From Omphiscola glabra (taxonomy: Eukaryota > Mollusca > Gastropoda > Lymnaeidae): a stretch of 64,000 nucleotides of DNA. The notes beneath the pieces are model-generated. The model saw only the letters and a program-made list of their open reading frames with translations, ran no database searches and was not told the origin of the DNA. The position numbers were made by a program, and so were the translations under genes. The stretch spans positions 13,404,435 through 13,468,434 of the forward strand of contig OZ024802.1 of assembly GCA_964017045.1 (NCBI GenBank). Reading direction: 5' to 3'. Below are positions 34,064 through 45,280 of the stretch, in pieces. The first letter of the stretch is position 1. The number at the start of each line of letters is the position of its first letter.

Positions 34064-35555
34064 TGTGGAGAGAGAGAGATGTGGAGAGAGAGAGATGTGG
34101 AGAGAGAGAGAAAGTGAGAGAGAGAGAGAGAGTGAGAGAAAGAGAGAGAGAGACAGATTGAGAGAGACAGAGAGTCTATACACAGGCAGATGGAGTTTGA
34201 TGCTTATTCCCCATCACTGCTGTGCCTTGACCAGCGGCGTAGGAAGAGGTTGCGAAGGGGGCGTGCTCCGCGCTAGGCTGATTTTTTTTTTCCGTTGCTG
34301 CCTTCTGCCGTGGAAAAGGGTGGGCAAAACAAGCTTTGCCTGCCCCCTAGCGACACTAACATTTTTGGCCACGACTAACCTCATTCAAGTAAATAGGCGC
34401 ACGGTCCGAGAAGTCGTCTCCCCTCTTGATGGTTGCCTCCTTTATGACGTCATATCCGTTCAGGAAAATTACAAGATGTCTGCCCATGTACAAGCTTTAA
34501 AAGAAAAAGAGATTAAAAAAAAAAAACTTTTTAGCTGGTGCGTCTATGCATCCCCCACCATTCCTTTAGCTATGGAATCCCACCCTATGCATAAACCCCA
34601 CTAACGATGATATTTAATAAGACCTCATTTCCCCCGTCCCAACCAAAAAATCTCCCCCCCCCCCCCCAAACACTTTATAAAAAATAATTTAAATATAAAG
34701 TAATTGTGTTGTTTTAGATCCTATGCTAGTTTTCTTACCTGGAGAAATTTAAAAAAGGCAGGTAGGAACGGGAGATGGTATTTCCACCTTAAATCAGAAA
34801 GTAAGCAATTGTACCCCCCCCCCCTTTTTTCCCCAGACCTTTAGTAGACGCCCTGCTGTATTGTATTGTGCATAAAACGAACACTTAAAAAAAGATCATC
34901 TAAATTCTATATACACCCGCTATGGTTTTGTCAGAATTATAAGAGTGCCAAGTATTTGAAATAATTTACTTTTAAATTGAATTTGGCCAAAAGTGAATAT
35001 TTGTTTGGTGTAACTTGAATAAACCCACCATAGCCCATTTTTGTTTTTAAAATATTTTATGTTTGAACACATCTTACTGATGACTTGAATTTCACTTCTC
35101 TAAGTAATTCTTAGAAGGAAAAAAGAAACTTCAGGCAGTTGCGGATATCAGCCGGCCACCATGTCATAAGGTGGCCTCCATGACATTTGACGATAAGTAA
35201 TCACTTTGCTTCATATGTTCTAAAGTTTCACGCCGAATGGAGATAAACTCTTGAGCCGCCCTCCCCCCCCCCCCCCCCCCCCGAAACCAAAACAAACATA
35301 AGAGAGCCGAGGTCGTCTCGGCCACTGCCCCACAACTCACCAAAAGATGTCTCCGCATTGTTTTCGCCATTTCTTGAACTGCTGGCGTGGGTTCCTCTCG
35401 AGCCTCAGAATGTGGCCGAAGACAGGCCACGAGAATGTCGGGCTAGGCGGGTACCTGGGGTCATGACGACGAAACCATAAGAACAGGACGACAAGGCCCA
35501 GTGTCAGGGCCAGTAAGCCAGTGCTGTAGTCGAAGGAGGTCAGAGAGACGGACAT
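32499..35555 (-). CDS. Cytochrome P450, clan 2 (CYP2-like), three exons, complete
   Basis: Microsomal heme monooxygenase; substrate unknown. Exons: 35555-35341, 34494-34380, 33671-32499. Splice sites are G|GTGAGT, AAAG|C, GAG|GTTAGT and CCAAAG|TCT; phases (2, then 0) fit exactly and give 500 residues, the usual length for the family. Seen in the protein: N-terminal membrane anchor (~12-28), a proline hinge (PPSPTFSWPVFGHIL, 36-50), C-helix WKETR (127-131), I-helix GGATETT (304-310), K-helix ETQR (362-365), PERF (417-420) and heme loop FSMGRRVCIGEG with C443 as the heme ligand. The start is the ATG at 35553-35555, followed by a typical hydrophobic anchor. The small middle exon (peptide begins LYMGRHLVIFLNGYDVIKEA) would be missed by frame-length filters. 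Oddity: the last nine or so residues and the stop lie in a 27-bp minisatellite. Family subfamily cannot be assigned by eye. Confidence 0.94.
33672..34379 (-). other. P450 intron 2 with microsatellites
   Basis: Holds (TA)n and (CA)n near 33824-33860, (TA)n around 33975-34010, and a 150-bp GA-rich tract (34013-34165). At 34214-34300, GCGGCGTAGG with a G-rich stretch may be a degenerate MITE. The frame running across the GA tract on the plus strand is an artefact. Confidence 0.8.
34495..35340 (-). other. P450 intron 1
   Basis: AT-rich, with C runs near 34654, 34815 and 35265-35282. No further exon or element was recognised. Confidence 0.8.
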
Positions 35556-35734
35556 GATGTCTGGAAGTATTGTCAGTTTCTTGTTTACAGATGATTAAAT
35601 CTGGATTGTTATGTTACGAAGAGGTTATTTTAATAACATGTTATCACACTTGAATATTAATCCCTGCAGTCGATAGTTATAATCAGTGTTTTTTTTCAGA
35701 AAGTTTTCTTGAAGTGGGGTAGGGGTGTTAATTC

Positions 35735-36305
35735 AGATTTTTTGGGTTGGCGATGCCAGTAGAAAGAGGTATTGATAAGGGGGAAATATGTCCCCGGGAC
35801 CGCCAAATATGGCACTGAAGTTAGGCATGTCACTAGGCTGTGCATCTATCGGCACCAAAATTGGCGATATGGACCAGAAATACTGTCCTTTTTATCGAGA
35901 AGAAGTTCAGAAATCGAGGGCGCCAATGGTTTTTCCTTAACCAGAAAACTTTTGATTATTTAAAAATCAAGAGGTGCATTTTGAAGTATACTTGAATTTA
36001 ATTAGACTATTTGATCGGGGGAAGGATTTTTTCAAGCGATGGGGGAGGCACTTTGGAGCCAATTGCCATACATAAAGTAAATTTATTCCGTTTATGTGGT
36101 GTGCCCCAAGATTCAACCACACAACATCACACTGATCGACGCCAGGGAAGGATGTAGCATAAATTGAGGGTGCCAAACACTTTCGAGCAAAAGCAAGGGC
36201 AGGGGTCCCTTTAATTTTTTTTTTTTTTGGTGCTAAATACAAAATGCAGAGATGCATACTTAAATTCAGTTTTTTTCCAGACAATTTAGTAGTGAACATT
36301 TCAGC
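35735..36305. repeat. Long dispersed repeat, copy 1 (single-unit form)
   Basis: Aligns over about 570 bases with 56040-57170: shared AACCAGAAAA.TT, AAACAAGAGGTGCATTTT-like, GACTATTTGATC.GGGGAA, and the GAGCAAAAGC..GGGCAGGG segment. At 36047-36078 it has one copy of the GGCACT...GCCATACATAAA segment that is amplified in copy 2. G-rich CCCCGGG at the left end recalls MITE ends, but TIRs were not identified. Confidence 0.8.
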
Positions 36306-37920
36306 GCCACAATTAGCCAAAATAACGATCAGGGATAACTCTTTCCTAGCACAAGATGAACTAGATTCATTCCAGTTATGGCCCCTTCCTGGTTTGCTTT
36401 TTTGCCGTTATTTACACTGCCTAGCTTAAATCTTTATAGCCCCCCAGGAATTTTTTTAATAAATTCAATATTTAAGAATGCATTTTAGCAATTTAGTTTA
36501 GTATCATTCTACACTTAATAGGAGAGCAACGGGAGAGATGCTAGTTAAAAATAGTAGGTGTCACTTGACCTCAGAGACATCGTATGGGCTCTTTCACTCC
36601 TACAGCTGCAGGAGGCCAAAGATACCTCAGAGTCATCGTATGGGCTTAAACGTGTGCCGTTAACACTTTTTTAATGCTGAACTTTGAATGCAACATGGTG
36701 GAGGGACAAAACCAAAAACTGGTAGGGGACCACACACAGTAAAGCGATGTCTCTGCTTGACAAGGTTGTGTTCAACAAATTAATATTTTGTTATATATAA
36801 CTGAATAGTTATGTGGGTTTTTTTCATTTAAGCTTTTTTTGGTATAAATACTTCATTAACAAATTTAAATTTTCAACAGCAACAAAAATTACTTCCCAAA
36901 AAAGGTTTCCATCAAAAGAAGCATTGTTAACATCATTTAACATGTTTTTTTTTTTTTAAAAAGTAAAAAAAAAAGTACGTTCATTTCTAAATATTTCAAA
37001 GTTTCACTAGGGTCAAAAAGAAAAAAAGACTATCATGTAAAAAGGTCTATAATCTATTCATTTTTATGGGCTCTTAAAACTGGACATTATTATCAATCTT
37101 GTATGTAATTATGTTAAGCAGACATGAGATGTTTATAAAACTCCATAATTTATTAATGTATGATTTTATATGCGGGAAATAGTTTCAAAATAAAGTATAC
37201 ATTTCCCAATATTCAGTTGATTGGAATGTTTATTTGGAATTTCAAACTGTTATAACTCTCTTCAGATAAATTACAACTTGCCTCTTCGATATGCTTTAAA
37301 AACATTTTTACCAAACACATAGAATTTATTTTAAAATTGACGATTTAGATAAAATATTTTTTTTTTCCAAAGCTAGTTGATGAAAATGATTTCCTTATTT
37401 TTGAAAAAAAAAATTTTTTTTTAAGTTTTCATTTCATCCAACTCATGGAATCGAGCACATTAAATTTATGCTAATAAACGTATTTTTTCAATCATGATGA
37501 TATCATAAATTTTATAATTAACACATATCCCTACTTTAAAAGCACTGCTGTTAGAATGAAATATAATTTGAAAACAGATTGCACGTGTTTGATATAAAGG
37601 TAGTTGATTATCATGTTATTGAAGTCTTTAAACTTGGGAATTTGCAAAAAAAAAAATAATTAAAATACCGATATATGCGAACAACAGGAAGTAAGATTTG
37701 GTTTATAATCAGTAGTGGCTAATTTTCCAAACAGTGTTATTTGCTGTGAAGTTAACGAATTATGAAAAGATTTCACAAAGTTTGGTCCTTAACACGACTC
37801 ACAATCTACAAGGCTATAAGAGCTACACGCAAAAATTTCATTAAAAAAAAAAATCAATAATATTAAATAAATTTAAGTATTATAATTTCCTATACAATGA
37901 AAGTTTTTTAAAATGAATCA
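36306..37920. other. AT-rich spacer, nothing recognised
   Basis: About 1.6 kb of AT-rich sequence with many homopolymers and stops in all frames. A GACCTCAGAGACATCGTATG-like direct repeat (36568-36648) is the only structure I see. Confidence 0.55.
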
Positions 37921-38460
37921 CAGTTAATAAAGACCAATGTAGTCATATTTTACCGTGCGATCCGGTGAACTGTTTCTCCCCTTGTGCAGCTCGGTTTGCT
38001 TAAAATTTGAATTTAAAAGTCGATTCGTTGCAATGGCGTAACGATTGAGCTCACTGCCCTTAGTGTACTTTTCCTTCTGGACCCGTTGGGCTGTCAGTGG
38101 AACGAATGTTCGCCATGTTAGTGGGCCCAAGACCGGCCACAACAGTACATCTTAAAAGGGTTACGAAACTCGGCTATTGAGCAACAAGTAGGTCGCCATA
38201 ACGACATCGCAATATAACATGATTTGACAGCTGATAAAACATGGCAGCGCTTCGTAACTCTTTTGTCGCGGCATCTCTGAACAAACAAACGTGCGAAGAA
38301 TTACGGCACCGGGGATTTCAATGGCAGTGGTGTAACTGGGGGACTACCTTCAGGGAGGTCCAGCCCATTACATTACTTTCGCTGTCATCATTATTAGTAG
38401 GACCATTGGAGCGCACGTATTAAGACGCATGGCCAGGCAAGCAAAGAGGTCCATGACCGA
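37921..38460. other. Moderately GC-rich block of unknown origin
   Basis: Sharply less AT-rich than both flanks. Contains short open frames but no known domain. The segment ending GGGCCCAAGACCGGCCACAA could be an LTR or other element edge; not demonstrated. Confidence 0.3.
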
Positions 38461-38580
38461 GTAACAGCTTAGAAACTCTTGTACAACGCATAACAAAAAT
38501 ATTGTGTGTATTTTTTTTATAAGGTTAATTTATAAGTTACCAAATTAGGTCACACAATTCAAAAATAGAACAGTATCTTA

Positions 38581-38670
38581 CATAAAACCCTTTATTTATT
38601 CACACATGCACATACCAACACATACCCACACACACACACACACACACTCACACACACACACAAACACGCA
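38581..38670. repeat. (CA)n microsatellite
   Basis: Interrupted CA repeat centred on 38626-38662. Confidence 0.85.
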
Positions 38671-38727
38671 TGTCCTTGACACGAAAAAATTAAAATGAGA
38701 AACAGGGTCAAATAATTTACTACAAAG

Positions 38728-38980
38728 GCGAGGTTCGTGTTGTGCTAATGCGTGGCTCGTTTTGTGCTAAGTCATGGTCGTGTGGCAGTGCTAAGGCGTG
38801 GTCGTCTGGTGGTGCTAAGGCGTGTCTCGTATGGTGCTACGGTGGGTCTCGTATGGTGCTAGTCTTCTATGGTGCTAAGGCGTGGCTCGTACGGTGCTAA
38901 GGCGTGTCTCGTATGGTGCTAGTCTCGTATGGTGCTAAGGCGTGGCTCTTATGGTGCTAAGGCGCGATCGTGTGATGCGA
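38728..38980. repeat. ~20-bp tandem repeat, ~11 copies
   Basis: Variable units around GGTGCTAAGGCGTGGCTCGT, some shortened to about 13 bp. Confidence 0.88.
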
Positions 38981-39466
38981 AGTCTTGACACATGTAATGC
39001 TGAGGCGTTATATTTATTTCTATCTTTTTATTTGACCTTTAATGTGCTTTTTGACTGGCCAATTCTAAATATATAAGTAAGTATATTATATATATATATA
39101 TATGAAGGCCTAAAAATCCTGTTGGAATATATTCCTAACTTAGCGTAACAATTCAACTTAAACTATGATAAGGAGGACGCAAACTGGATTGAATAGTGAA
39201 AATAGAGAACCGATTTTAATTTAAATGTTTCTTTGATTGGCTAACTGTTATGGCGTGTGTGGGCCTAATTTTAGCCATCACCAATTGTCTCCCTTTTCGT
39301 TTATTTTTTTGACATTGACGATTACATGTGCCGTGTCACTCCTTTACCCGCACCTCCCTTGATTGAGAAAATGTTGTTTACGATCGAATGCTTTCTATTT
39401 ATTCTTAATAATGCTATAAGTTGATGCAATTTCTACCACTTCTTCACAAGATGGTTCTGATTTAAT

Positions 39467-39520
<54 letters not shown>

Positions 39521-39589
39521 AAAGCTTTCCCAGCCGAGAGAGAGAGAGATTTTTTGCTATATTTCTTGACATATATTATTATTTATTAG
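38981..39589. other. AT-rich spacer with (TA)n tracts
   Basis: (TA)n near 39085-39103 and a 44-base run at 39472-39515. No gene. Confidence 0.6.
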
Positions 39590-40122
39590 TTGTATTAGTA
39601 GTAGTTTTGTAAAGCGTGGTACCCCAGCCTAGGGCTAGGCTCACCACGGTGTAATACAATTTAACAAACATAATCATGAACTTAAAAATTAACATACATT
39701 AATTAATTTTTTTTTTAAATGTGTATTCGCTCCAACCATCTATAACTATTTACATGTCAAGCCATGGACGGCACCCAGCAGCATCGTCTATCGGTAAGAT
39801 GAGGGAATCAGTCAGGATAGTAGAGTTTAAAGAGATGTGTTTTGAGTGCATTATTGAAGGCTGTAATCGTTGTTATATTGCGGATGTGTAATGGAAGTGA
39901 ATTACCAGACGTTATAAGAGTACAAGATTGCACTCTTTACGCGTGTGTGTAAAATAATATTCTTTATTCCTCGAGGATTGTACATTGTCACTTTCTGTGC
40001 TGTAAGTTGATATATATCTATAAGACCGAGACGAATGGAGAAGAATAGTGTACATGTCATCTGTGGCGCCCCAACGGTCGAAGGACTACGGGGCCTGATG
40101 ATGATGATGATGATGATGATAT
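39590..40122 (+). mobile_element. Probable retroposon 3' region with (GAT)n tail
   Basis: Unique-looking body leading to TGTGGCGCCCCAACGGTCGA and AAGGACTACGGGGCCT, then (GAT)8-9 at 40096-40122. A microsatellite tail directly after a GC-rich end block is typical of SINE/LINE 3' ends. No coding remnant was identified, and the left edge is arbitrary. Confidence 0.45.
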
Positions 40123-40249
40123 TTATATATATATAATTTTTGGGGGTGTATATTTGACTTCTTTTAAATCGAAATTAGATCATAGAATTAAATTGAATGT
40201 TATTAGTATCAACGTGCTTTGTTATAATTTTTCTTTGTCTATTGGTTTT

Positions 40250-40745
40250 CAGTCCTTTGTAATGTGTGTGTTGTTAATTTGTTGTTCGTCCGTCAAATCG
40301 ACTAGGACCATCCAGTCACCCGGTTAGGAGGGTGGGTTACGGTGGGTTCGTAGGTGGCTTGCCAATCCTATATGTGCTCGGAATAATCTGTGGCACCGCG
40401 GGCAGGGGATAGTTGGTGCAGTCGTGGATTTAATAATGTTCTTTCGGGCTTGCAATGGTGGCCATCCTACTGGCTTCATAAGATTTAGCCCCTATCTTGA
40501 CCACTGATCTCTATCTGACTCTGTCCTGAGCTGTCTGCTCCCATTTAGTAGTGTCGATGCTGAAGGCCTTTAGTGCCACTTTCAGTGAGTCTTTGTAAGG
40601 TTGTTTTTTTACCTCCTTGGGAGAGCTTGCCTGTTGTGAGTTAACCATAGAATATTTGTTTAGGGAGCCGGTGATCTTCCATACGGGCAACGTGTCCTAT
40701 CCAACGGAGTTGATTTGTAATGTATTGTTCATTCTACGAGCCAAA
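40250..40745 (-). pseudogene. Non-LTR retrotransposon ORF, C-terminal fragment
   Basis: Minus-strand translation (with frameshifts and stops) gives the C-terminal tail common to many invertebrate endonuclease-RT elements: SVG.DTLPVWK, SPKEVKKQPYKDSLKVALKA, FSIDTTKWEQTAQDRVR, VVKIGAKSYEASRMATIAS, then a C2H2 zinc-finger remnant (PCPRCH...FRA.IGLASHLRTHR, read across a shift). The RT core itself is absent, so this is a 3' fragment of a 5'-truncated insertion. Clade is not assigned. Confidence 0.75.
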
Positions 40746-41295
40746 CATTAAAACAGATTTAAAAAAAAAAGAAATTTAAAACACATAACGGTGCGTAACA
40801 CAAACAATTTCGACCATTTCGACTGATCACGTGCAGATATACGCCCCTCACCTACATCTAATCAGTCCTTTTAAAGTTTTTAAAATGTTGAGGAATTTTC
40901 AAGCACAATTCTGTATAAAAATCATACTTCAACGATTGTGGTTTCATTCAAAGAAAGTGTATTTTCTTGATGGAATTCGTCCATCACAGAAAATATCATA
41001 CCGATCAGGTTTGTATCCATGGCATGTTACTTGTGAAATATGTTACACAGAGGATGAGCAGTCAGTTCATGTGTGTTTATAACTGTTTAAAATTATTATT
41101 TAACCCAATGCACGTACACCGACCTACTCTGCAGCGCCTGTAGATGTTATAGTTCTGGACAGAGTCCTGGACAAGGTCCTTCCATGTAAACGAGAGGTAA
41201 GACAAGATAAGATCGGATTTGTTAATAGCGTCAAAGTTCAAGCAGGGAATATATTTTTAAAAAAAATAGTTTCTTCAATAATACACATATACTAC
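40746..41295. other. Spacer, nothing recognised
   Basis: A short plus-strand frame (40831-41082) has no known domain. Confidence 0.45.
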
Positions 41296-41400
41296 AAGCA
41301 GGGGCGTCATTTCAGGTTTTTCCGGGAGGGGGGGGGGGGCAAAACCAAAACTTTGTCGGCTTGTTAAGTTGTTTAATACTGGTGGCGCCACAGTACATAG
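41296..41400 (+). mobile_element. Short MITE-like repeat with internal poly-G, copy 1
   Basis: GGGGCGTCATTTCAGGTTTTT, then a G run, CAAAACCAAAACTTTGTCGG and CTTGTTAAGTTGTTT, ending GGCGCCACAGTAC. The reverse complement of 59822-59936 matches it end to end, including the position of the poly-G run. Confidence 0.75.
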
Positions 41401-42944
41401 CAATTTAAATAAAGCCTGCAAATTCAGGGTGGGATAGTGCAAATGCCCTACACATATGATGTCCCGGACTGCAAGTGGCACAATGATGTTTTTCTTCAGT
41501 GACGTTTTGCAAATTTTGAAATAGTCTAAACTATAGATGAAATTATCACAATAGTCTAAAGTCTAAACTACAGAAGCATTTTCGCCATCTCTGTAAAATT
41601 GTCTATAATATAAATGAACAAAATGTCAGAGTAAGAAGGACTTGTTTCAAACCAAAGTATACCTTACACCTAGTCTCAACACTATGCTTACATGAAACTC
41701 GACCCCATAACTGGAGATATTACAGGTCCTTGCTGGTAGCGAACATTCCAGTGTATTGATATTGAATAGCGCACTTTTCACGGAAGACGAAAAGAGGAAA
41801 ATCTTTTATATCTTTTTTTTTTTTTTAAATTCACGCTTGTCCTTGACCCTGAAGTTCTATTATATCTAGACCGTTGCTTCACTGCTGGCCCACACCCCTT
41901 CCCGTCCCGATTGCTCCACTCGAATCCCATGTTTTATATATTTGTTTAAATTCTCTTTTTTAGTTGCTTATCTAGAGATTCTAATTGTGCAACTTTTCAG
42001 AGGTGGATCCTATTCTAAATAGCTCGAAGATTTCTGGTGACACAGAGGTCTGTAAGGTCAGCTTCATTAAATTTCTTCTGTTATAACGAAGAAGATAAAT
42101 TTTGGAAAAAAAATTAAAAAAGAATAAAAAAAACTTTAAAAAAAGTAAATATACAAAATTTGAAAACATTTTTATTTTTAATTTTTTACGTGTAATTATT
42201 TTTATTTTAACCCCCCCCCCCCCCCCCCCCGCTTTATGTGCTGCCTTGTTTATGTTCATAGTTACGCCATTTGGGGGGGGGGGACATAAGAAGGACACAC
42301 ACGTTTATTTAAGGGTGTGTGGAGGTTTGGGTATTAGTATGTGTGTGTGTGTGTGTATTGTGGTGGTTGTGTGTTTGTATGGCGAGTGTGTACGTCTTAG
42401 TGTGTGTCTATGTTGTGGCGCGTGGAGGAAAAAAAAGCACACTTTATTCGTTGCTGTAAGAATGGCATATTTGCAGAGCTTTCCACTGGTCCAATCCGGT
42501 TAAGTGTTTGCATTGGATGTCGCATTTTGATTGGTTGACCTTTAATAGTGACTCTGAAGAAATTGAACTTGACAAAAAGAAAGTTTTTAAAAAATTTTTG
42601 TACAACTTGGTGACCTTCTTGTACCAGGGGCGTAACCCTTATTGTTGATGAGGTAATTGTAAACCAAAAACTGGAAAAAAGCACCTTGTCCAGACATTTC
42701 TTGATTTTAGTGTGATATGAATGTCTTTTGGATCAGGGGTTGAGGCCTGGGAAAAATGTGAGAGACGCACCCAGGATCCCCCTCCAAAACACACACACAA
42801 AAACAACATACCCACACAGAAGACAGGAACGCCGTTCCCAAACGTTCCTTCCATGACTCCACCTCTGTTTTGGATCCAAAACAAAAAAAAAATATGTGTA
42901 AAGATAAAGGCAGTTCCCTGGCCTCTTTTGGAACCATTGTCTGT
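41401..42944. other. Spacer with homopolymers and (TG)n
   Basis: A run of 20 C at 42211-42230, a G run near 42275 and (TG)n at 42339-42356. No supportable gene. Confidence 0.5.
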
Positions 42945-43205
42945 ACTCGGCGGCGGATCCATTGTCTATTCTCAGCGGCGGATCCGTTGTCTGTACACAG
43001 CGGCGGAACCATTGTCTATACTCAGCGGCGGATCCATTGTCTGTACTCAGCGTCGGTACCATTGTCTGTACTCAGCGGCGGAACCATTGTCTGTACTCAG
43101 CGGCGGAACCATTGTCTGTACTCAGCGGCGGAACCATTGTCTGTACTCAGCGGCGGAACCATTGTCTGTACTCAGCGGCGGAACCATTGTCTGTACTCAG
43201 CGGCG
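42945..43205. repeat. 25-bp tandem repeat, ~10 copies
   Basis: Unit CGGCGGAACCATTGTCTGTA plus CTCAG, nearly uniform in the last five copies. The long frames on both strands are artefacts. Confidence 0.95.
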
Positions 43206-43641
43206 TAGTCAGACCAAAATCGTCAACCGCCACACATCGGTGGATTTAGAAAAACCCATCTGGGAAAAGGGCACCTTATTTTCACACAAGCATTCCGATC
43301 AATGGTAGAATGACGAAAATCTATTTTCAGGTATACGCAAAAGTGCAGCCTGCACTTTGAAATTATTTTTAAAAATTCTGTCAAAAACCACACAGCCCAC
43401 TTTCGATCGGGTGACTTCAGTCGGCGTCGTCGATTTCCACTCTGCCTTCATCTGCGTTCATCAAAGTGGTAATGGCAGGCGCCTTATGATTGCGCAATAT
43501 ATATATATAGATATATATACTAGGACTTAACTGGGTGCCTTTTTTTTACACCGGGACCGGGTATTTTTGGGAAAATACCCTGTGGGTCCAAGTGTAAGAA
43601 AAAGAGAGTTGACTTCTCATTTTCTTTAGTATATACCAGCA
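43206..43641. other. Spacer, nothing recognised
   Basis: (TA)n near 43498 and a TACCGGGAC-like inverted pair (ACACCGGGACCGGGTATTTT / AAAATACCCTG) at 43549-43581. No gene. Confidence 0.45.
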
Positions 43642-43795
43642 TTTAAACAATAGTCCTACAGACAGTCCTACCCCATACCTGTTGGCCTTTAAACAATAGG
43701 ACTACAGAAGTCTTACACACTACCTGCCAGCCTTTAAACAATAGTCCTACAGATAGTCCTACTTGCAGTTCTACACCATACCCGTGGCCCTTTTT
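43642..43795. repeat. ~48-bp tandem repeat, ~2.5 copies
   Basis: Units containing TTTAAACAATAGTCCTACAG and CCATACC.GT.GGCC. Confidence 0.8.
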
Positions 43796-44071
43796 GATTA
43801 ATAAAGAATTTTCTTTACCTGAGTTCACAGGTAACGTATGGCAGCCTTTTTTTCCACTGAGTACTATAAATATAAAACATGCTTTTTTAAAAAATAGGGG
43901 GGGGGGGGGTTTGAAGAGGAAGCTGTACTAACCAGAAGCAAAATATATATAAGAGAAGAGATTTTAGGATCAGTCATTTACTTTGGGAAGTGACCTTTTT
44001 AGCGAAATGCGATGAGAAAAGTTATTGTATATACTGTACTTTCTGCTTATTTAATTACTATTGCGATACAG

Positions 44072-44245
44072 TACTGTACTACTGTGAGACGCTAAAGTAC
44101 TATTCTGAAAGGATACGGTACTACTGTTGGATTCTAAAGTACTATTCTGAAATGACAATGTACTATTGTGAAACGCTAAAGTGCTATTCTGAAATGATAA
44201 TGTACTATTTTGAGACAATAAAGTACTATTCTGAAATAATACTGT
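44072..44245. repeat. 42-bp tandem repeat, ~4 copies
   Basis: Units containing GTACTATTCTGAAA and GAGACGCTAAAGTACTATTC. Each splits into two related ~21-bp halves. Confidence 0.85.
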
Positions 44246-44598
44246 ACGATTTTGTGGAGTTCCAGGGTAATAAGGTCTGCTATCTAAATATATTTGTATT
44301 TGGCTTGCATATGGCGGTACCTCCAAATGACGCATATTGTGTCAAGATTATGGAATGAGTTCAACTTGTGTAGTTTTGACAAGTTTGACCATTTTTTTTT
44401 GTGCTGCCCTCTCGGACACTACGTCTCAGCTAAGTACAACATTATTTTTACATTTTATTCTGTGTTTTCTGTTTTTTGTTCGCGGACGAAGGCTTCCTGC
44501 CGACACGATCGTTGTTTTGTTGTGTTCCTTTTTTTTCAGGTCTAACCTTACTTTGTTTTACGTATTACCTATTTTACTAACCTGATTACTAACTAGGG

Positions 44599-44664
44599 TG
44601 CTGGGTGGTCTAAACTGAGCAAATCTCAAGTTGATGGTCTGGAGTTCAATCCCCACCAAAGCCC
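44599..44664 (+). mobile_element. SINE head fragment, A box deleted
   Basis: Matches the tRNA-like head of the SINE at 28891 up to CCCACCAAAGCCC, but 8 bases (CCGAGTGG) are missing between two TGG triplets, removing the A box. Body absent. Confidence 0.85.
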
Positions 44665-44684
44665 TCACTCTTAATAATCTATCG

Positions 44685-44855
44685 TAAAAGTACCCCTCAA
44701 AAACAGTAACTTACTGTGTACAAGCTGCCAGTAACTTACTGTTTTTACTTTGAGAAAGCGATAGCATATCGTTATCAGCCTACAGTAATTTAGCGATAAT
44801 ATGCTGTTACTTTTCAGTTTACCGTTAACGGTAACCTACAATAAGTTACCGTTTT
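44685..44855. repeat. AGTAACTTACTGTTTT-like short repeats
   Basis: CAGTAACTTACTGT occurs twice, and GCGATAGCATATCGTTATC is paired with a diverged inverted GCGATAATATGCTGTTAC. The pattern could be the core of an old fold-back element; unresolved. Confidence 0.4.
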
Positions 44856-45032
44856 TTTTTTAAAAACCCCAAAAATCCCCAGGTATATTCTTTATATAGT
44901 GCCGACCCCCATCCTTTAATATTAGGTGATTTTAATTAAACAACAAATTAAATAAGAAGTATACAATAAAATAAGAAATGTTCTCAAGCAAGTTACAAAA
45001 TTTATTCCCATTTTCGGATTGAAAAATTAAAT

Positions 45033-45215
45033 TCAGCCTAAGTCTTCGTCAGTGACATGACTCCCCGACTTGCAGCTTGTCAGGGGAATTAGTCTCTCCA
45101 ATACTGCCTTCTCAACTTGATTGTCCAATAAAGGCCACCGCAATCTCAAAGTTTCTGTACAATACTGCCATCTCAACGTGTCTGTACAATACTGCCATCT
45201 TAACTGGTCTTTCAA
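45033..45215 (-). other. Short open segment, unrecognised
   Basis: A 60-codon minus-strand frame ending LERLIPLTSCKSGSHVTDED-LG. Its N-terminal half is an internal duplication (LRWQYCT twice), which weakens it as a gene. It could be a terminal exon of whatever is transcribed from the exon-like units upstream at 50-53 kb, but no connecting evidence exists. Confidence 0.2.
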
Positions 45216-45280
45216 AAAGTGGCATCACCATGCTTAGAAAATGTACCGTTCACTAAAGAGAGAATGAAACAAAAACAGAT

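Noticed and set aside
34065..34604. 179-codon plus-strand gene
   Set aside because: Half is the GA microsatellite and the rest is antisense to the P450 middle exon and intron.
45033..45215. Terminal exon of a gene spanning 45-53 kb
   Set aside because: No phase or transcript link to the exon-like units; half of it is an internal duplication. Kept only as a low-confidence segment.
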